A stretch of DNA of 64,000 bases. Source: Syntrophorhabdus sp. PtaB.Bin047 (GTDB lineage Bacteria; Desulfobacterota; Syntrophorhabdia; Syntrophorhabdales; Syntrophorhabdaceae). The position numbers and the translations under genes were made by a program. The notes under the pieces were generated by a model that was not told the DNA's origin, searched no databases, and was given only the letters and a program-made list of their open reading frames with translations. Of this stretch, positions 25,790 to 35,579 are shown one piece after another; within the stretch, counting starts at the first letter, position 1, and every line of letters starts with the position of its first letter. The DNA lies in assembly GCA_002067235.1 (NCBI GenBank), contig MVQP01000005.1:1-64000 (forward strand), written 5' to 3'.

Positions 25790-27223
25790 ATGGGCAACTT
25801 CAGGGTCGAACGCGATCTTCTGGGCGAGATGGACGTGCCCGCCGGTGCGTATTACGGCATCCACACCCAAAGGGCGCTTCGGAATTTCCCTGTTTCTTCC
25901 TTCCCCGTTCCCCGCGAACTGATTGTTGCCCTTGCCCAGGTGAAAGAGGCTTGCGCCGTCGCCAACATGCGGGCGGGTCTTATCGATGTCAGATGCGGCG
26001 AGGCGATCGTTGCGGCCGCGAAAGAGGTGGCAGGGGGCGCCCTTGCGGACCAGTTCGTGGTGGATGCCCTGCAGGGAGGCGCGGGGACATCGACGAACAT
26101 GAACATGAACGAGGTCCTGGCCAACCGCGCGATAGAGATCCTCGGCGGGAGAAAAGGGGATTACGGTATTGTCAGTCCTCTGGGCCACGTCAACCTTTCC
26201 CAGTCCACCAACGATGTCTATCCGACGGCCGTGAAGGTCGCGGCGGTGAGGCTCGTCATCGCGCTTTCCGAAACGACCGCCAGCCTTCAGGGTGCCCTGC
26301 AGAAGAAGGAACGGGAATTCGCCGGCATCCTCAAACTCGGGCGGACCGAGATGCAGGACGCCGTCCCCATCACCCTGGGGCAGGAGTTTGGGGCCTTCGC
26401 GGAGGCCTTTGCCCGCGACAGGTGGCGCCTGTTCAAGGTGGGGGAGCGGCTGCGGCAGGTCAATCTCGGCGGCACGGCCGTGGGCACGGGCCTCAACGCG
26501 AAACGCGAGTACATCTACGCGGCGATCGACGCGCTTCAGGACATCACGGGCCTCGGCGTCGCCCGGGCGGAGAACATGGTCGACGTTACGCAGAACGCCG
26601 ATGTCTTTGCCGAGGTCTCGGGGCTTGTGAAGGCTGCCGCCGTCAACCTCGCCAAGGTATCGTCGGATATGCGTTTGCTGTCGATGGGCCCGGGAGGGGG
26701 TCTTGCAGAGATAAGGCTCCCCGCGCTCCAGGAAGGTTCATCCATCATGCCCGACAAGGTGAACCCCGTCGTCACGGAGATGGCGACGAGCGTTGCCTTT
26801 CAGGTCATGAGCCTGGACCATGCCATCACCCTTGCGGCATCGGCGGGGCAGCTCGAACTCAACGCCTTCCTCCCGCTTATTGCCTTCAACCTCCTCACGG
26901 AGCTGAAACTTCTCGCAAACGCGCTTTCCATCTTCCGCACGCACCTGGTCGAAGGGGTGGCGGCTGACGAGGGGCGCTGCAGGCGATGGCTGGAAGAGAG
27001 CCTCTGCCTTGCCACGGCGCTTGCACCGTACGTCGGCCACGAAAGAGCAGGCGAGCTCTCAAAAGCGGCCCGCGAAGAGGGAAAGACGATCGGCGAGGTT
27101 GCCGTCGAAAAAGGTTTGTTCTCAAGGGAGGAGATCGAGGCCATATTCCAGCCCCGGGAGCTGACAAGGCCTGGCATAGCAGGGTCGAAAAAGGTGAAGA
27201 AGGACAAGGAAGGACAGACGTGA
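25790..27223 (+). CDS. aspA: Aspartate ammonia-lyase
   Basis: A 477-residue member of the fumarase/aspartase superfamily. The signature GSSIMPDKVNP is intact, and GGAGTSTNMNMNE and GHVNLSQSTND active-site segments are visible; a 40-residue C-terminal tail is Lys-rich. It converts aspartate to fumarate and ammonia in the cytoplasm. Its stop overlaps the hydF start by 4 bp, tying it to H-cluster maturation; aspartase genes recur beside hydF in other anaerobes. It may supply ammonia for H-cluster bridge assembly, though a direct role is unproven. Fumarase activity cannot be excluded, but the sequence is closer to aspartase. Confidence 0.88.
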   Translation: MGNFRVERDLLGEMDVPAGAYYGIHTQRALRNFPVSSFPVPRELIVALAQVKEACAVANMRAGLIDVRCGEAIVAAAKEVAGGALADQFVVDALQGGAGTSTNMNMNEVLANRAIEILGGRKGDYGIVSPLGHVNLSQSTNDVYPTAVKVAAVRLVIALSETTASLQGALQKKEREFAGILKLGRTEMQDAVPITLGQEFGAFAEAFARDRWRLFKVGERLRQVNLGGTAVGTGLNAKREYIYAAIDALQDITGLGVARAENMVDVTQNADVFAEVSGLVKAAAVNLAKVSSDMRLLSMGPGGGLAEIRLPALQEGSSIMPDKVNPVVTEMATSVAFQVMSLDHAITLAASAGQLELNAFLPLIAFNLLTELKLLANALSIFRTHLVEGVAADEGRCRRWLEESLCLATALAPYVGHERAGELSKAAREEGKTIGEVAVEKGLFSREEIEAIFQPRELTRPGIAGSKKVKKDKEGQT

Positions 27224-28458
27224 CGGATACGACACTCAATCAGACGCCGAGAGGAAGCCGGCTCCACATTGCCATCTTCGGCAGGAGAAACGCCGGCAAG
27301 TCGAGCCTCATAAACGCACTGACGAATCAGGACATCGCCATTGTCTCCGATGTCCCCGGGACCACGACGGACCCCGTCTACAAGTCGATGGAGATACTTC
27401 CCATCGGTCCTGTCGTCATCATAGATACGGCGGGTATCGACGACGTGGGCGAACTGGGAAGGCTCCGTATTGAAAAGGCCCTGGGTGTCCTCGGCAGGAC
27501 GGACCTCATGCTCCTCGTCGTCGACCCGGCTTCCGGCGCGGGTGTGTTCGAGGAAGATGTCATGGAGAAGGCCCGCGAGAACAAGGTCCCCGTCATCATT
27601 GTTGTCAACAAGACGGACCTCTATCCGCAGTTCAGCGCGAACGAGGTCTTCCCCGGCCGTGGACTGCCTGTCGTGGCCGTGAGCGCGATGACGCGTCAGG
27701 GCATCGATGAGCTGAAGATGGCCATGATCAGGGAAGCGCCGAAAGACTTCATGACCCCGACCATTCTGGGGGACCTCATCTCTCCCGGCGACACGGTCGT
27801 GCTCGTCGTGCCCATCGACCTCGCGGCGCCGAAGGGGAGGCTCATTCTTCCCCAGGTCCAGACCATCCGGGACATACTGGACAATGACGCCATGGCTTAT
27901 GTGGTGAAGGAGCGGGAGCTGAAAGGTGCCCTGGCGAAGCTGAAGGACAGGCCGAGGCTTGTGGTCACCGATTCCCAGGCATTCCTGAAGGTCGCTGCCG
28001 ATACCCCGAAGGATGTTCCCATGACCTCTTTCTCGATACTCTTCGCCCGGCACAAGGGGGACCTTGCGACGCTCGTGGAGGGGGCTCGGGCGATAGAGGA
28101 CCTTGTCCCCGGCGACAGGGTACTTGTTTCCGAGGCCTGCACGCACCATCGTGTGGAGGACGACATCGGGACGGTGAAGATTCCGAGGTGGCTCAACCAA
28201 CTCGTGGGCGGACCTCTGGACTACACGTGGGTAAGCGGGCCCGAACTGCCCGGGGACCTGTCGGGGTACAAGCTGATCATACATTGCGGCGCCTGCATGA
28301 TAAACCGCAAGGAAATGCTCCACCGCCTCATGGTCGCGAAGCATGCCGGGGTCCCCATCGTCAACTACGGTGTGCTCATCGCCTATGTCATGGGCATCCT
28401 GGAGAGGACCCTGAAGCCCTTCCCGGAGGTCGCCGGGGTCCCGGAAGATAACGCCTGA
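27220..28458 (+). CDS. hydF: [FeFe]-hydrogenase maturation GTPase HydF
   Basis: The start is set at GTG 27220 (412 residues), after AAGGAAGGA; upstream in-frame sequence lies inside aspA. The N-terminal Era-like GTPase domain has a P-loop GRRNAGKSS (21-29), switch/G3 DTAGI and NKTD. The C-terminal domain carries the cluster ligands of HydF: CTHHR and, about 50 residues later, HCGAC. HydF is the scaffold on which the diiron subcluster is assembled with HydE and HydG before transfer to HydA. The gene is coupled to aspA and followed by hydG after 66 bp. It serves all three catalytic hydrogenases of the window. Confidence 0.95.
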   Translation: MTDTTLNQTPRGSRLHIAIFGRRNAGKSSLINALTNQDIAIVSDVPGTTTDPVYKSMEILPIGPVVIIDTAGIDDVGELGRLRIEKALGVLGRTDLMLLVVDPASGAGVFEEDVMEKARENKVPVIIVVNKTDLYPQFSANEVFPGRGLPVVAVSAMTRQGIDELKMAMIREAPKDFMTPTILGDLISPGDTVVLVVPIDLAAPKGRLILPQVQTIRDILDNDAMAYVVKERELKGALAKLKDRPRLVVTDSQAFLKVAADTPKDVPMTSFSILFARHKGDLATLVEGARAIEDLVPGDRVLVSEACTHHRVEDDIGTVKIPRWLNQLVGGPLDYTWVSGPELPGDLSGYKLIIHCGACMINRKEMLHRLMVAKHAGVPIVNYGVLIAYVMGILERTLKPFPEVAGVPEDNA

Positions 28459-28524
28459 AAGGCTCCCGGCCTTCCTTTACTTTTCAGTACCCAGGCAATA
28501 TACTTATACGACGGAGGCCACAGC

Positions 28525-29940
28525 ATGGACCGACGGCATGGATGGGAACGGGCCGAGTTCCTCGATGAAGAGCTCGTAGCAAATACCCTCAAAAAGGCAA
28601 AAGGCGCCTCCGTCGAAGAGGCACGGGACATCGTGCAGAAAGGCCGCGAGGCAAAAGGCCTGACCCCTTACGAGACGGCCGTGCTCCTTCACACCGCTGA
28701 TGGCGATGTTCGAAAGTCGCTCTTCGCGGCCGCGCGGGAGGTGAAGGAGAAGATCTACGGCAAGCGCCTTGTCTTCTTTGCTCCGCTCTACATCAGCAAC
28801 TATTGCACGAATAACTGTGTTTATTGCGGATACAGGCGGGACAATGCCATGGCGAGGAGGAAGCTCGGTCTCGACGAGATAGAGCGGGAAGTCATCGCTC
28901 TCGAGACGATGGGACACAAGCGGATAGCCCTTGAGGTCGGAGAGGACCCCGTGAATTGTCCCCTAGACTACGTTATCGAGGCCATGGGGCGGATATACGC
29001 CGTCAAGGAGAAGATGGGCAGTATACGCCGCATCAACGTCAACATAGCCGCCACCACCGTGGAGGACTACCGCAGGCTCAAGGCGGCCGGCATAGGCACC
29101 TACATCCTGTTCCAGGAGACCTATCACCGCGAAACTTACAAGAGGATGCATCCGGCGGGACCCAAGGGAGACTACGACTGGCATACCATGGCGATGGACC
29201 GCGCGATGCAGGCAGGCATCGACGACGTGGGGCTGGGCGCTCTGTTCGGCCTGTACGATTTCAGGTTCGAGGTGCTCGGTCTGCTCCTGCATTCACTTCA
29301 CCTGGAGGAGCGTTTCGGCGTTGGCTGCCACACCATATCCGTGCCGAGGATGCGGCCGGCGGAAGGGGTCAACTTGCAGACATTTCCCCACCTTGTCAAC
29401 GACGACGATTTCAAGCGGATGGTTGCGGTGATCAGGCTCGCCGTCCCCTACACGGGGATGATCCTTTCCACGAGGGAGCCGCAGGGTTATCGCGATGAGG
29501 TCATCGCGCTGGGCATCTCGCAGATCAGCGCAGGTTCGTGCACGGGTGTCGGCGGGTATCACCGGGACATAGAGAGGCCCGCAGAGGAAACGACGGGCCA
29601 GTTCCAGGTCGAGGACCATCGGACCACGGACGAGATGCTTGCAAGCGTCTGTGAGGCGGGATACCTTCCGAGCTTCTGTACCGCCTGTTACCGCCAGGGA
29701 AGGACGGGCGACAGATTCATGGCACTCGCGAAGACGGGGGAGATACAGAACATCTGCCAGCCCAACGCGATCCTGACATTCAAGGAATTCCTCCTGGACT
29801 ATGCATCGGAAAGGACGAAGAAGGTGGGAGAAGAAGCGCTCCTCAGGCACCTGGAATCGGTGCCCAACGTGAAGCTGCGCGATGAAGTGAGACGTCGGCT
29901 CGAAAGGCTCGAGGCAGGGGAGCGGGACCTCTATTTTTGA
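28525..29940 (+). CDS. hydG: Tyrosine lyase HydG ([FeFe]-hydrogenase maturase, radical SAM)
   Basis: A 471-residue radical SAM enzyme. The SAM cluster motif CTNNCVYC spans C94, C98, C101. A second cluster site near the C-terminus (FCTACYRQGRTGDRF followed by a Cys about 20 residues later) binds the auxiliary cluster where the Fe(CO)2(CN) synthon forms. HydG cleaves tyrosine to CO, cyanide and p-cresol. Length is normal. It follows hydF and probably shares its transcript. A GC-rich hairpin (CCGGGGC/GCCCCGG, about 29943-29972) follows the stop. Confidence 0.96.
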   Translation: MDRRHGWERAEFLDEELVANTLKKAKGASVEEARDIVQKGREAKGLTPYETAVLLHTADGDVRKSLFAAAREVKEKIYGKRLVFFAPLYISNYCTNNCVYCGYRRDNAMARRKLGLDEIEREVIALETMGHKRIALEVGEDPVNCPLDYVIEAMGRIYAVKEKMGSIRRINVNIAATTVEDYRRLKAAGIGTYILFQETYHRETYKRMHPAGPKGDYDWHTMAMDRAMQAGIDDVGLGALFGLYDFRFEVLGLLLHSLHLEERFGVGCHTISVPRMRPAEGVNLQTFPHLVNDDDFKRMVAVIRLAVPYTGMILSTREPQGYRDEVIALGISQISAGSCTGVGGYHRDIERPAEETTGQFQVEDHRTTDEMLASVCEAGYLPSFCTACYRQGRTGDRFMALAKTGEIQNICQPNAILTFKEFLLDYASERTKKVGEEALLRHLESVPNVKLRDEVRRRLERLEAGERDLYF

Positions 29941-30052
29941 GGCCGGGGCCAGAATGCGCTTGCCTGCCCCGGTCATTGACTATATACTTTAACAAGACAG
30001 GCTTGGATCTGCACAGGGGTCACCAAAAAAAAGACAAGGGGGCTTAAGAGCT

Positions 30053-30499
30053 ATGAAGACCGCAAAGGACATGCTCAAGGAGAAGAAGAAGGATATCTGG
30101 TCCATCGGACCGAACAAAACCGTTTTCGACGCGCTGAAGCTCATGGGTGAGAAAGAGATCGGCGCCCTGATGGTCATTGATGACAAAGGGAAGGTGCACG
30201 GGATAATCTCCGAGAGGGACTACGCCCGGAAGATCATACTCAAGGGAAAGACCTCAGCCCAGACCAAGGTATCGGAGATCATGACCCCCGCGGACAAGAT
30301 GTTCACGGTGAAGCCCGAGACATCCGTCGAGGACTGCATGGTCCTCATCACGGCGAAACGCATCAGGCACGTCCCCGTATTTGACAGCGACAAGTTTGTC
30401 GGCCTCATCTCCATCGGTGACGTGGTCAAGTCGATCATATCCGAGAAGGATATGCTCATTGAGCATTTGAGCAATTATATAGCTGGCAAATACGTTTAA
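30053..30499 (+). CDS. CBS-domain pair protein
   Basis: A 148-residue protein made of two CBS motifs (about residues 10-65 and 75-130), with typical ALMVIDDKGKVHGIISERDYAR and RHVPVFDSDKFVGLISIGDVVK segments. Stand-alone CBS pairs bind adenine nucleotides or SAM and often modulate partner enzymes. It lies between hydG and convergent hydE, with only 3 bp between its stop and the end of hydE. Its GGGGG-rich ribosome site is loosely placed (AAGGGGGC). Whether it acts on maturation is unknown. Confidence 0.9.
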   Translation: MKTAKDMLKEKKKDIWSIGPNKTVFDALKLMGEKEIGALMVIDDKGKVHGIISERDYARKIILKGKTSAQTKVSEIMTPADKMFTVKPETSVEDCMVLITAKRIRHVPVFDSDKFVGLISIGDVVKSIISEKDMLIEHLSNYIAGKYV

Positions 30500-30502
30500 G
30501 GA

Positions 30503-31540
30503 TCACTTTCGTCCCGGTTGCTCTCTTTTCTTGAAGGAGTGGCCGGGACCTCGTCCCACCCTTCTTCCCAGGGACTCAATTCGCGCTATGGCCGCAGTCG
30601 TGCATTCCTCGGGTTCCTCATCCACCGAAGGTTTTCCCGGATAGAGAAGGTATTCCTTCTTGTAGCGGACAGGGGTGATGTTGGGCATGAAGACGTTCGC
30701 GCCCCTCTTGAGGACGAGGTTCCGTCCCTTACCGGGAAAGACGGCATCGAAGGCGGTTGTGGCCGGTATGTGGGCGTCGGGGTTGAATATGCGCAGCACC
30801 GCGAGGGCCCTGAAGAACATGTCGGGATCGTCGTGATAGGCATTCCTGGTGCCGCACAGAGGGGTGTCTGGGTGGGGGATGAAGGGGCCGATCCCGATCA
30901 TATCGAGATCGAGACGGCGGCACAGGAGGATGTTGTCCGCCAGCACTTCCACGGTCTCGCCCGGGAGACCTATCATGAAGCCGCTGCCCGTCTGGACCCC
31001 GAGGCCCCTGAGGTCTTCGAGGCAGCGCAGCCTGTCATCGAGGCTCGATCCCGGGTGGAGGCGAGCGAAAAGTGCCGGGTCCGATGTCTCGAAGCGGAGG
31101 AAATACCGGTCCATGCCGCACTCAAGCCAGTATCGGTACGTTTCGAGGGGCCTGTTGCCCACGGAGACGGTAACGGCCAGGCCGGTCGCATCCTTGATCC
31201 GCCTTATGAGGACTCCCAGCTTTTCATCGGCGATCCCCGGGGTCTCGCCCGACTGAAGGACAACCGTGGTCTGCCGGAAGCGGCCCATTGTACCGGCTAT
31301 CGCCAGTATCTCGTCGGGGGACATCACGTACCGGGCGACGTTCCTGTTGGCCGCCCGTATCCCGCAGTAGAGGCAATTGTTGACGCATACGTTGGAGAAC
31401 TCGATTATCCCCCGGATGTAGACCTCGTCGCCCATGTGGTTTTTCCGCACCACATCGGCGTGGCGGTACAGCTCGTCGAGGGCCCCGCCCTCGGCGGCGA
31501 GCATTTCGAGGGCGCGTTCCCGTGCATATTCACTTTCCAT
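30503..31540 (-). CDS. hydE: [FeFe]-hydrogenase maturase HydE (radical SAM)
   Basis: The start is set at ATG 31540 (345 residues, normal length); a longer frame adds 24 residues without family similarity. The radical SAM motif CVNNCLYC has C52, C56, C59. A GET-like LQSGETPG segment and the TIM-barrel core match HydE. The enzyme remodels the organometallic HydG product into a [2Fe] precursor loaded on HydF. It is separate from aspA-hydF-hydG and convergent with the CBS gene. The ribosome site is weak. Confidence 0.95.
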   Translation of the reverse strand: MESEYARERALEMLAAEGGALDELYRHADVVRKNHMGDEVYIRGIIEFSNVCVNNCLYCGIRAANRNVARYVMSPDEILAIAGTMGRFRQTTVVLQSGETPGIADEKLGVLIRRIKDATGLAVTVSVGNRPLETYRYWLECGMDRYFLRFETSDPALFARLHPGSSLDDRLRCLEDLRGLGVQTGSGFMIGLPGETVEVLADNILLCRRLDLDMIGIGPFIPHPDTPLCGTRNAYHDDPDMFFRALAVLRIFNPDAHIPATTAFDAVFPGKGRNLVLKRGANVFMPNITPVRYKKEYLLYPGKPSVDEEPEECTTAAIARIESLGRRVGRGPGHSFKKREQPGRK

Positions 31541-31663
31541 GGCTGAAAATATACCTGATAAGGGCCCCTTCTGCAACAGTGGGAGCCCGGGTCCCGATGC
31601 GCATGAACTCATGACGGCATCTCTTTCTTCTCTGTCCCGTTCGCTCGTATACGTCCTGTGGTG

Positions 31664-31987
31664 TCAGGAGAAATACACCGCCACCCATATCGTGGGCCCC
31701 CTGTCATCGGTCCGTGTCACCCTGTGGCGTCGGTGCGCCGGGATGAGGATGTGGTCTCCCGGAAGAAGGGTGATGGGGTTTGTCTCTCCGTCGAAGAGAA
31801 TGTCGGCGCTTCCCTTGAGGAGAATGACCCATTCGCCGTGATCCTCGTCGTACCAGGAACCTTCCGGCGTCGCCTGGCCGTGGGAGATGATCCTTTCGAT
31901 CCTGACGGCCCCGCTCGTGACGATGGTCTCGAATACCTCCTCAGGGATGTCGGACGGGATGGCGGAGAAGATGTTCTGCTTTTTCAT
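31664..31987 (-). CDS. Cupin-domain protein
   Basis: The start is set at ATG 31987 (107 residues) after CGAGGA; a longer frame extends into intergenic repeats. Motif 1 (EGSWYDEDHGEWVILLKGSADILFDG) and motif 2 (LPGDHILIPAHRRHRV) are present, with His, Glu and His ligands. This matches small RmlC-like cupins of the phosphoribosylaminoimidazole-carboxylase-associated or anti-sigma ChrR-like type, without a clear function. It lies upstream of hydE in the same direction, with about 120 bp between. Confidence 0.8.
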   Translation of the reverse strand: MKKQNIFSAIPSDIPEEVFETIVTSGAVRIERIISHGQATPEGSWYDEDHGEWVILLKGSADILFDGETNPITLLPGDHILIPAHRRHRVTRTDDRGPTIWVAVYFS

Positions 31988-32009
31988 GGTATCCTCGATG
32001 GAAGAAGAC

Positions 32010-32175
32010 AATGACCAATGATCAGATTCCAATGACCGGAAAAACAAACAATGATCAATGACCAGAAGTGACCGAATCGGTCCGTTCTGCCCTTCTGTCT
32101 CGTCAATTGATTATTTATTGGTGAATTGGTAATTGTCCTCCTATTTGGTTATTGTGATTTGGTCATTTGGTCTTG
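32010..32175. repeat. AT-rich intergenic repeat block with AATGACCA/AATGATCA units
   Basis: The stretch 32010-32070 holds at least four AATGACC or AATGATCA units. A related array on the opposite strand (CCAAATGACCAAATC-like) continues to about 32175 and encodes the last residues of the TPR lipoprotein gene. Base composition is far lower in GC than the flanking genes. Confidence 0.5.
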
Positions 32176-32629
32176 TCTTTTCCCTTATTTTCTGCCAGGT
32201 GTCCTGGAACTCCTCTCTGTCCGGGGCGAGTTCAACGGCTTTTCTTGCCAGCTTTTCCGCCTCGCCGAGGTTCTCGCCTGTCGAGTAGTAGAGCCAGGCG
32301 AGGTTGTTGTATGCGCCGGGGTCGCCGGTCCTGTCGATCGCCTCGCGGTAGCATTCCTCAGCCTTCGGGAATTCCTTCTTCTGGAAAAGGACGTTGCCCA
32401 TGTAAAGATAGGCGACTGGCAGGGCCCTTGAGGCCTTTTCGTATTCCTTCAGGGCCTGGTCGAATTCTCCCGATCTCTCATAGGTCACTCCAAGATTGAT
32501 GTGATCCTGCGGTGTCAGGGGATCGTTAAGGACGAGTATCCTCGGAAGGCTGCAGGAGTAAAGGCAAAAGAGAAGGCCAGCCGTCAGGAGGGAAAGAGCC
32601 GGAGCGCCCAGTAACCTGTTTTTTTCCAT
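32141..32629 (-). CDS. TPR-repeat lipoprotein
   Basis: The start is set at ATG 32629 (162 residues), 5 nt after GGAG and inside the end of the C39 peptidase gene (46 bp overlap, different frame). A hydrophobic signal ends in a lipobox (LYSC, Cys near 26). Three TPR units follow (HINLGVTYERSGEFDQALKEY, VAYLYMGNVLFQKKEFPKAEE, PGAYNNLAWLYYSTGENLGEA). The final residues are encoded by a simple AT-rich repeat. Together with the next two genes it forms a PA2778/PA2779-like unit of the cell envelope; function unknown. Confidence 0.85.
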   Translation of the reverse strand: MEKNRLLGAPALSLLTAGLLFCLYSCSLPRILVLNDPLTPQDHINLGVTYERSGEFDQALKEYEKASRALPVAYLYMGNVLFQKKEFPKAEECYREAIDRTGDPGAYNNLAWLYYSTGENLGEAEKLARKAVELAPDREEFQDTWQKIREKTRPNDQITITK

Positions 32630-33123
32630 GCTTTCTCCAGATCGGAATTCGGGACGACCTGTCTTTCCTCGCGGCCTGAATTCACGATGATGCCGTCCCG
32701 GGTATAACCCGTCACTATCAGGAAGTGATCGAGCCGGTAGAGCGACAGGCCGTAGTCGACAAGAAGAATGACGGGGATCCCCCTGTCGATGCTCTCGCGC
32801 AGACGGCTTATGGAACCTGTGAACTGCTCCGTCACGAAACCCTTCTTTTTCGGGTACTTCTCCAGGTCCGCAGGCAGGACGCCCCGCGCCCCCGGGCTGT
32901 AGATGGCCCGGGCTATTTCGTCGACGCCGGTCCTGACGGCGCTGCCACTGCGGGCGTACCAGTAGTTCATGGCCGTTGCGAGGACAGCCGGGCCGCACTG
33001 ATAGTCCTCCTGGGGAAAGAAGGGGACATCGGAGAGGATCTTCGCGCCCCGGGGCAGGGCGGCGGGCCCGGAGGCGCAGCCGTGGAGGAGGATAAGGGCG
33101 CACAGGAACGGTAAGACCTTCAT
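32584..33123 (-). CDS. C39-like cysteine peptidase lipoprotein (PA2778-like)
   Basis: The start is set at ATG 33123 (179 residues), giving a lipoprotein signal (ILLHGC, Cys near 16). The papain-like C39 fold shows the active Cys in EDYQCGPAVLATAMNYW, the His in LDHFLIVTGY and an Asn/Asp in IIVNSG. In the PA2778 family the peptidase is usually fused to TPRs; here these are in a separate overlapping gene. It probably processes or inspects an envelope peptide with the PA2779-like partner upstream. Substrate unknown. Confidence 0.85.
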   Translation of the reverse strand: MKVLPFLCALILLHGCASGPAALPRGAKILSDVPFFPQEDYQCGPAVLATAMNYWYARSGSAVRTGVDEIARAIYSPGARGVLPADLEKYPKKKGFVTEQFTGSISRLRESIDRGIPVILLVDYGLSLYRLDHFLIVTGYTRDGIIVNSGREERQVVPNSDLEKAWKKTGYWALRLFPS

Positions 33124-33188
33124 AGGGATGCGTCCGGCCACGGGGCTGCCCAAAGGCGCCCCGTGGGCCTCTTGTCGATAGTGCCCGG

Positions 33189-33578
33189 TTATTGCGTCAC
33201 CACGACCTTCTTGCCCGTGGTGAGATTGATGATGAGGATGACGAGCAGCACGATAACGAGAATGGCTATGACGATGCCAAGCCCGCTGTCCTTGCCCACT
33301 CTCAGATCGTCAAGCTTCTGGGCGAAATTGTGGATCTGCGCGTCCGTCATTTCCGAGACCCGTGATGCGATCTCTTCCGGAGAGAAACCGAGGTCGAGGA
33401 GCCTCTGCCTCACGAGCTTCATCTCGAGGACCGCCTGGATCTTCTGAATATCGGCGTCCCTCTGTGCATGAGGGATGCCGATCGTCTCCGAGGGGAGAAA
33501 TGCGGCATCGACACGGGGCGCGATGCCGATGATGAACATCACTGCGATGAGATAATAAACCAGGGTTTTTCTGGCCAT
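33189..33578 (-). CDS. PA2779-family small exported protein
   Basis: The start is set at ATG 33578 (129 residues), with an excellent AAAGGAGGTGA site. A signal peptide (about 1-25, ending ...RVDA) is followed by a helical part and a C-terminal hydrophobic segment (IVIAILVIVLLVILIINLTTG). The middle carries LLDLGFSPEEIASRVSEMTDAQIHNFA, typical of the PA2779 family. It is the first gene of a three-gene operon with the C39 peptidase and TPR lipoprotein, and may be the peptidase substrate. Confidence 0.85.
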   Translation of the reverse strand: MARKTLVYYLIAVMFIIGIAPRVDAAFLPSETIGIPHAQRDADIQKIQAVLEMKLVRQRLLDLGFSPEEIASRVSEMTDAQIHNFAQKLDDLRVGKDSGLGIVIAILVIVLLVILIINLTTGKKVVVTQ

Positions 33579-33623
33579 ACCGTCACCTCCTTTCAGATCG
33601 ACCCGGCTGATCGTATGTAACAG

Positions 33624-33652
33624 TATATATCCGATATGCGGTGGTTTGTAAA
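33624..33652 (-). promoter_or_regulatory. Predicted promoter of the PA2779/C39/TPR operon
   Basis: On the minus strand, TTTACA (33652-33647) and TATATA (33629-33624) are spaced by 17 bp. Confidence 0.5.
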
Positions 33653-33716
33653 CCCCTTTGAGGCGGGGCGGGAAAGGCCGCGTTCCGGTGAGTCCCCCGT
33701 TCGTAACAGCGTATGA

Positions 33717-35090
<1,374 letters not shown>

Positions 35091-35116
35091 AGACTCCGCA
35101 GGAAGCAGGTATGTTC

Positions 35117-35156
35117 AGGGCCGGCGCCCTCGCGTGAAGGGCGAGCCGGCCCTTTT
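35117..35156 (+). terminator. Terminator of the enolase gene
   Basis: A nested stem AGGGCCGGC/GCCGGCCCT with an inner GCCCT/AGGGC pairing ends in four T residues. It lies between convergent eno and the small Cys-rich protein gene. Confidence 0.8.
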
Positions 35157-35159
35157 CCA

Positions 35160-35393
35160 TCATGTCGGAGGCAGCGTGGACTTGTCCTTTTTGGGGTTCG
35201 CGGCCGCGTTGTCGCAATCCCTCAAACAATCCTGGTAGCACCTGGCTTCCTTTTCCTTCGTGCATCTGGAATCGGTGCAGCAATCGGAGAGACAGTTCTC
35301 GCGACAGGACGAGGCGACCGCCGGCGGAGACGACAGAATGGCCGCGGCGGCGATGAGTGCGATCAGGGTCGATGCGAGAAGAAGTCTTTTCAT
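35160..35393 (-). CDS. Small secreted cysteine-rich protein
   Basis: A 77-residue protein with a clear signal peptide (about 1-28, ending AVASS). The mature part has eight cysteines in about 33 residues with the spacing C-x3-C-x3-CC-x4-C-x7-C-x3-C-x3-C; the CxxxCLxDC pattern occurs twice, suggesting internal duplication. GGAGGTGATACG precedes the ATG. I do not recognise a family. Disulfides or metal binding in the periplasm are possible. Confidence 0.75.
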   Translation of the reverse strand: MKRLLLASTLIALIAAAAILSSPPAVASSCRENCLSDCCTDSRCTKEKEARCYQDCLRDCDNAAANPKKDKSTLPPT

Positions 35394-35579
35394 CGTATCA
35401 CCTCCTTGATATGGGGCATGACGATTTATAACACTATGGTTTCAGACAGTCAATGTCCTGCGTCACACTTGGGGCGGGGCCCGTCGATATGCCCTGCTTT
35501 TTTGTTGAGAATTTCGGTGCTTTTTCGGGAAAGATGGGATACATTGTACGTATCAATCCAAACATGAACGGTATGTCGT

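Noticed and set aside
26986-27219. N-terminal extension of HydF
   Set aside because: It overlaps the end of aspA in another frame. The HydF family start fits GTG 27220 with a good ribosome site.
32630-33103. Extension of the TPR reading frame through the C39 gene
   Set aside because: The composition is that of a shadow frame, and the TPR protein has its own ribosome site and lipoprotein signal at 32629.
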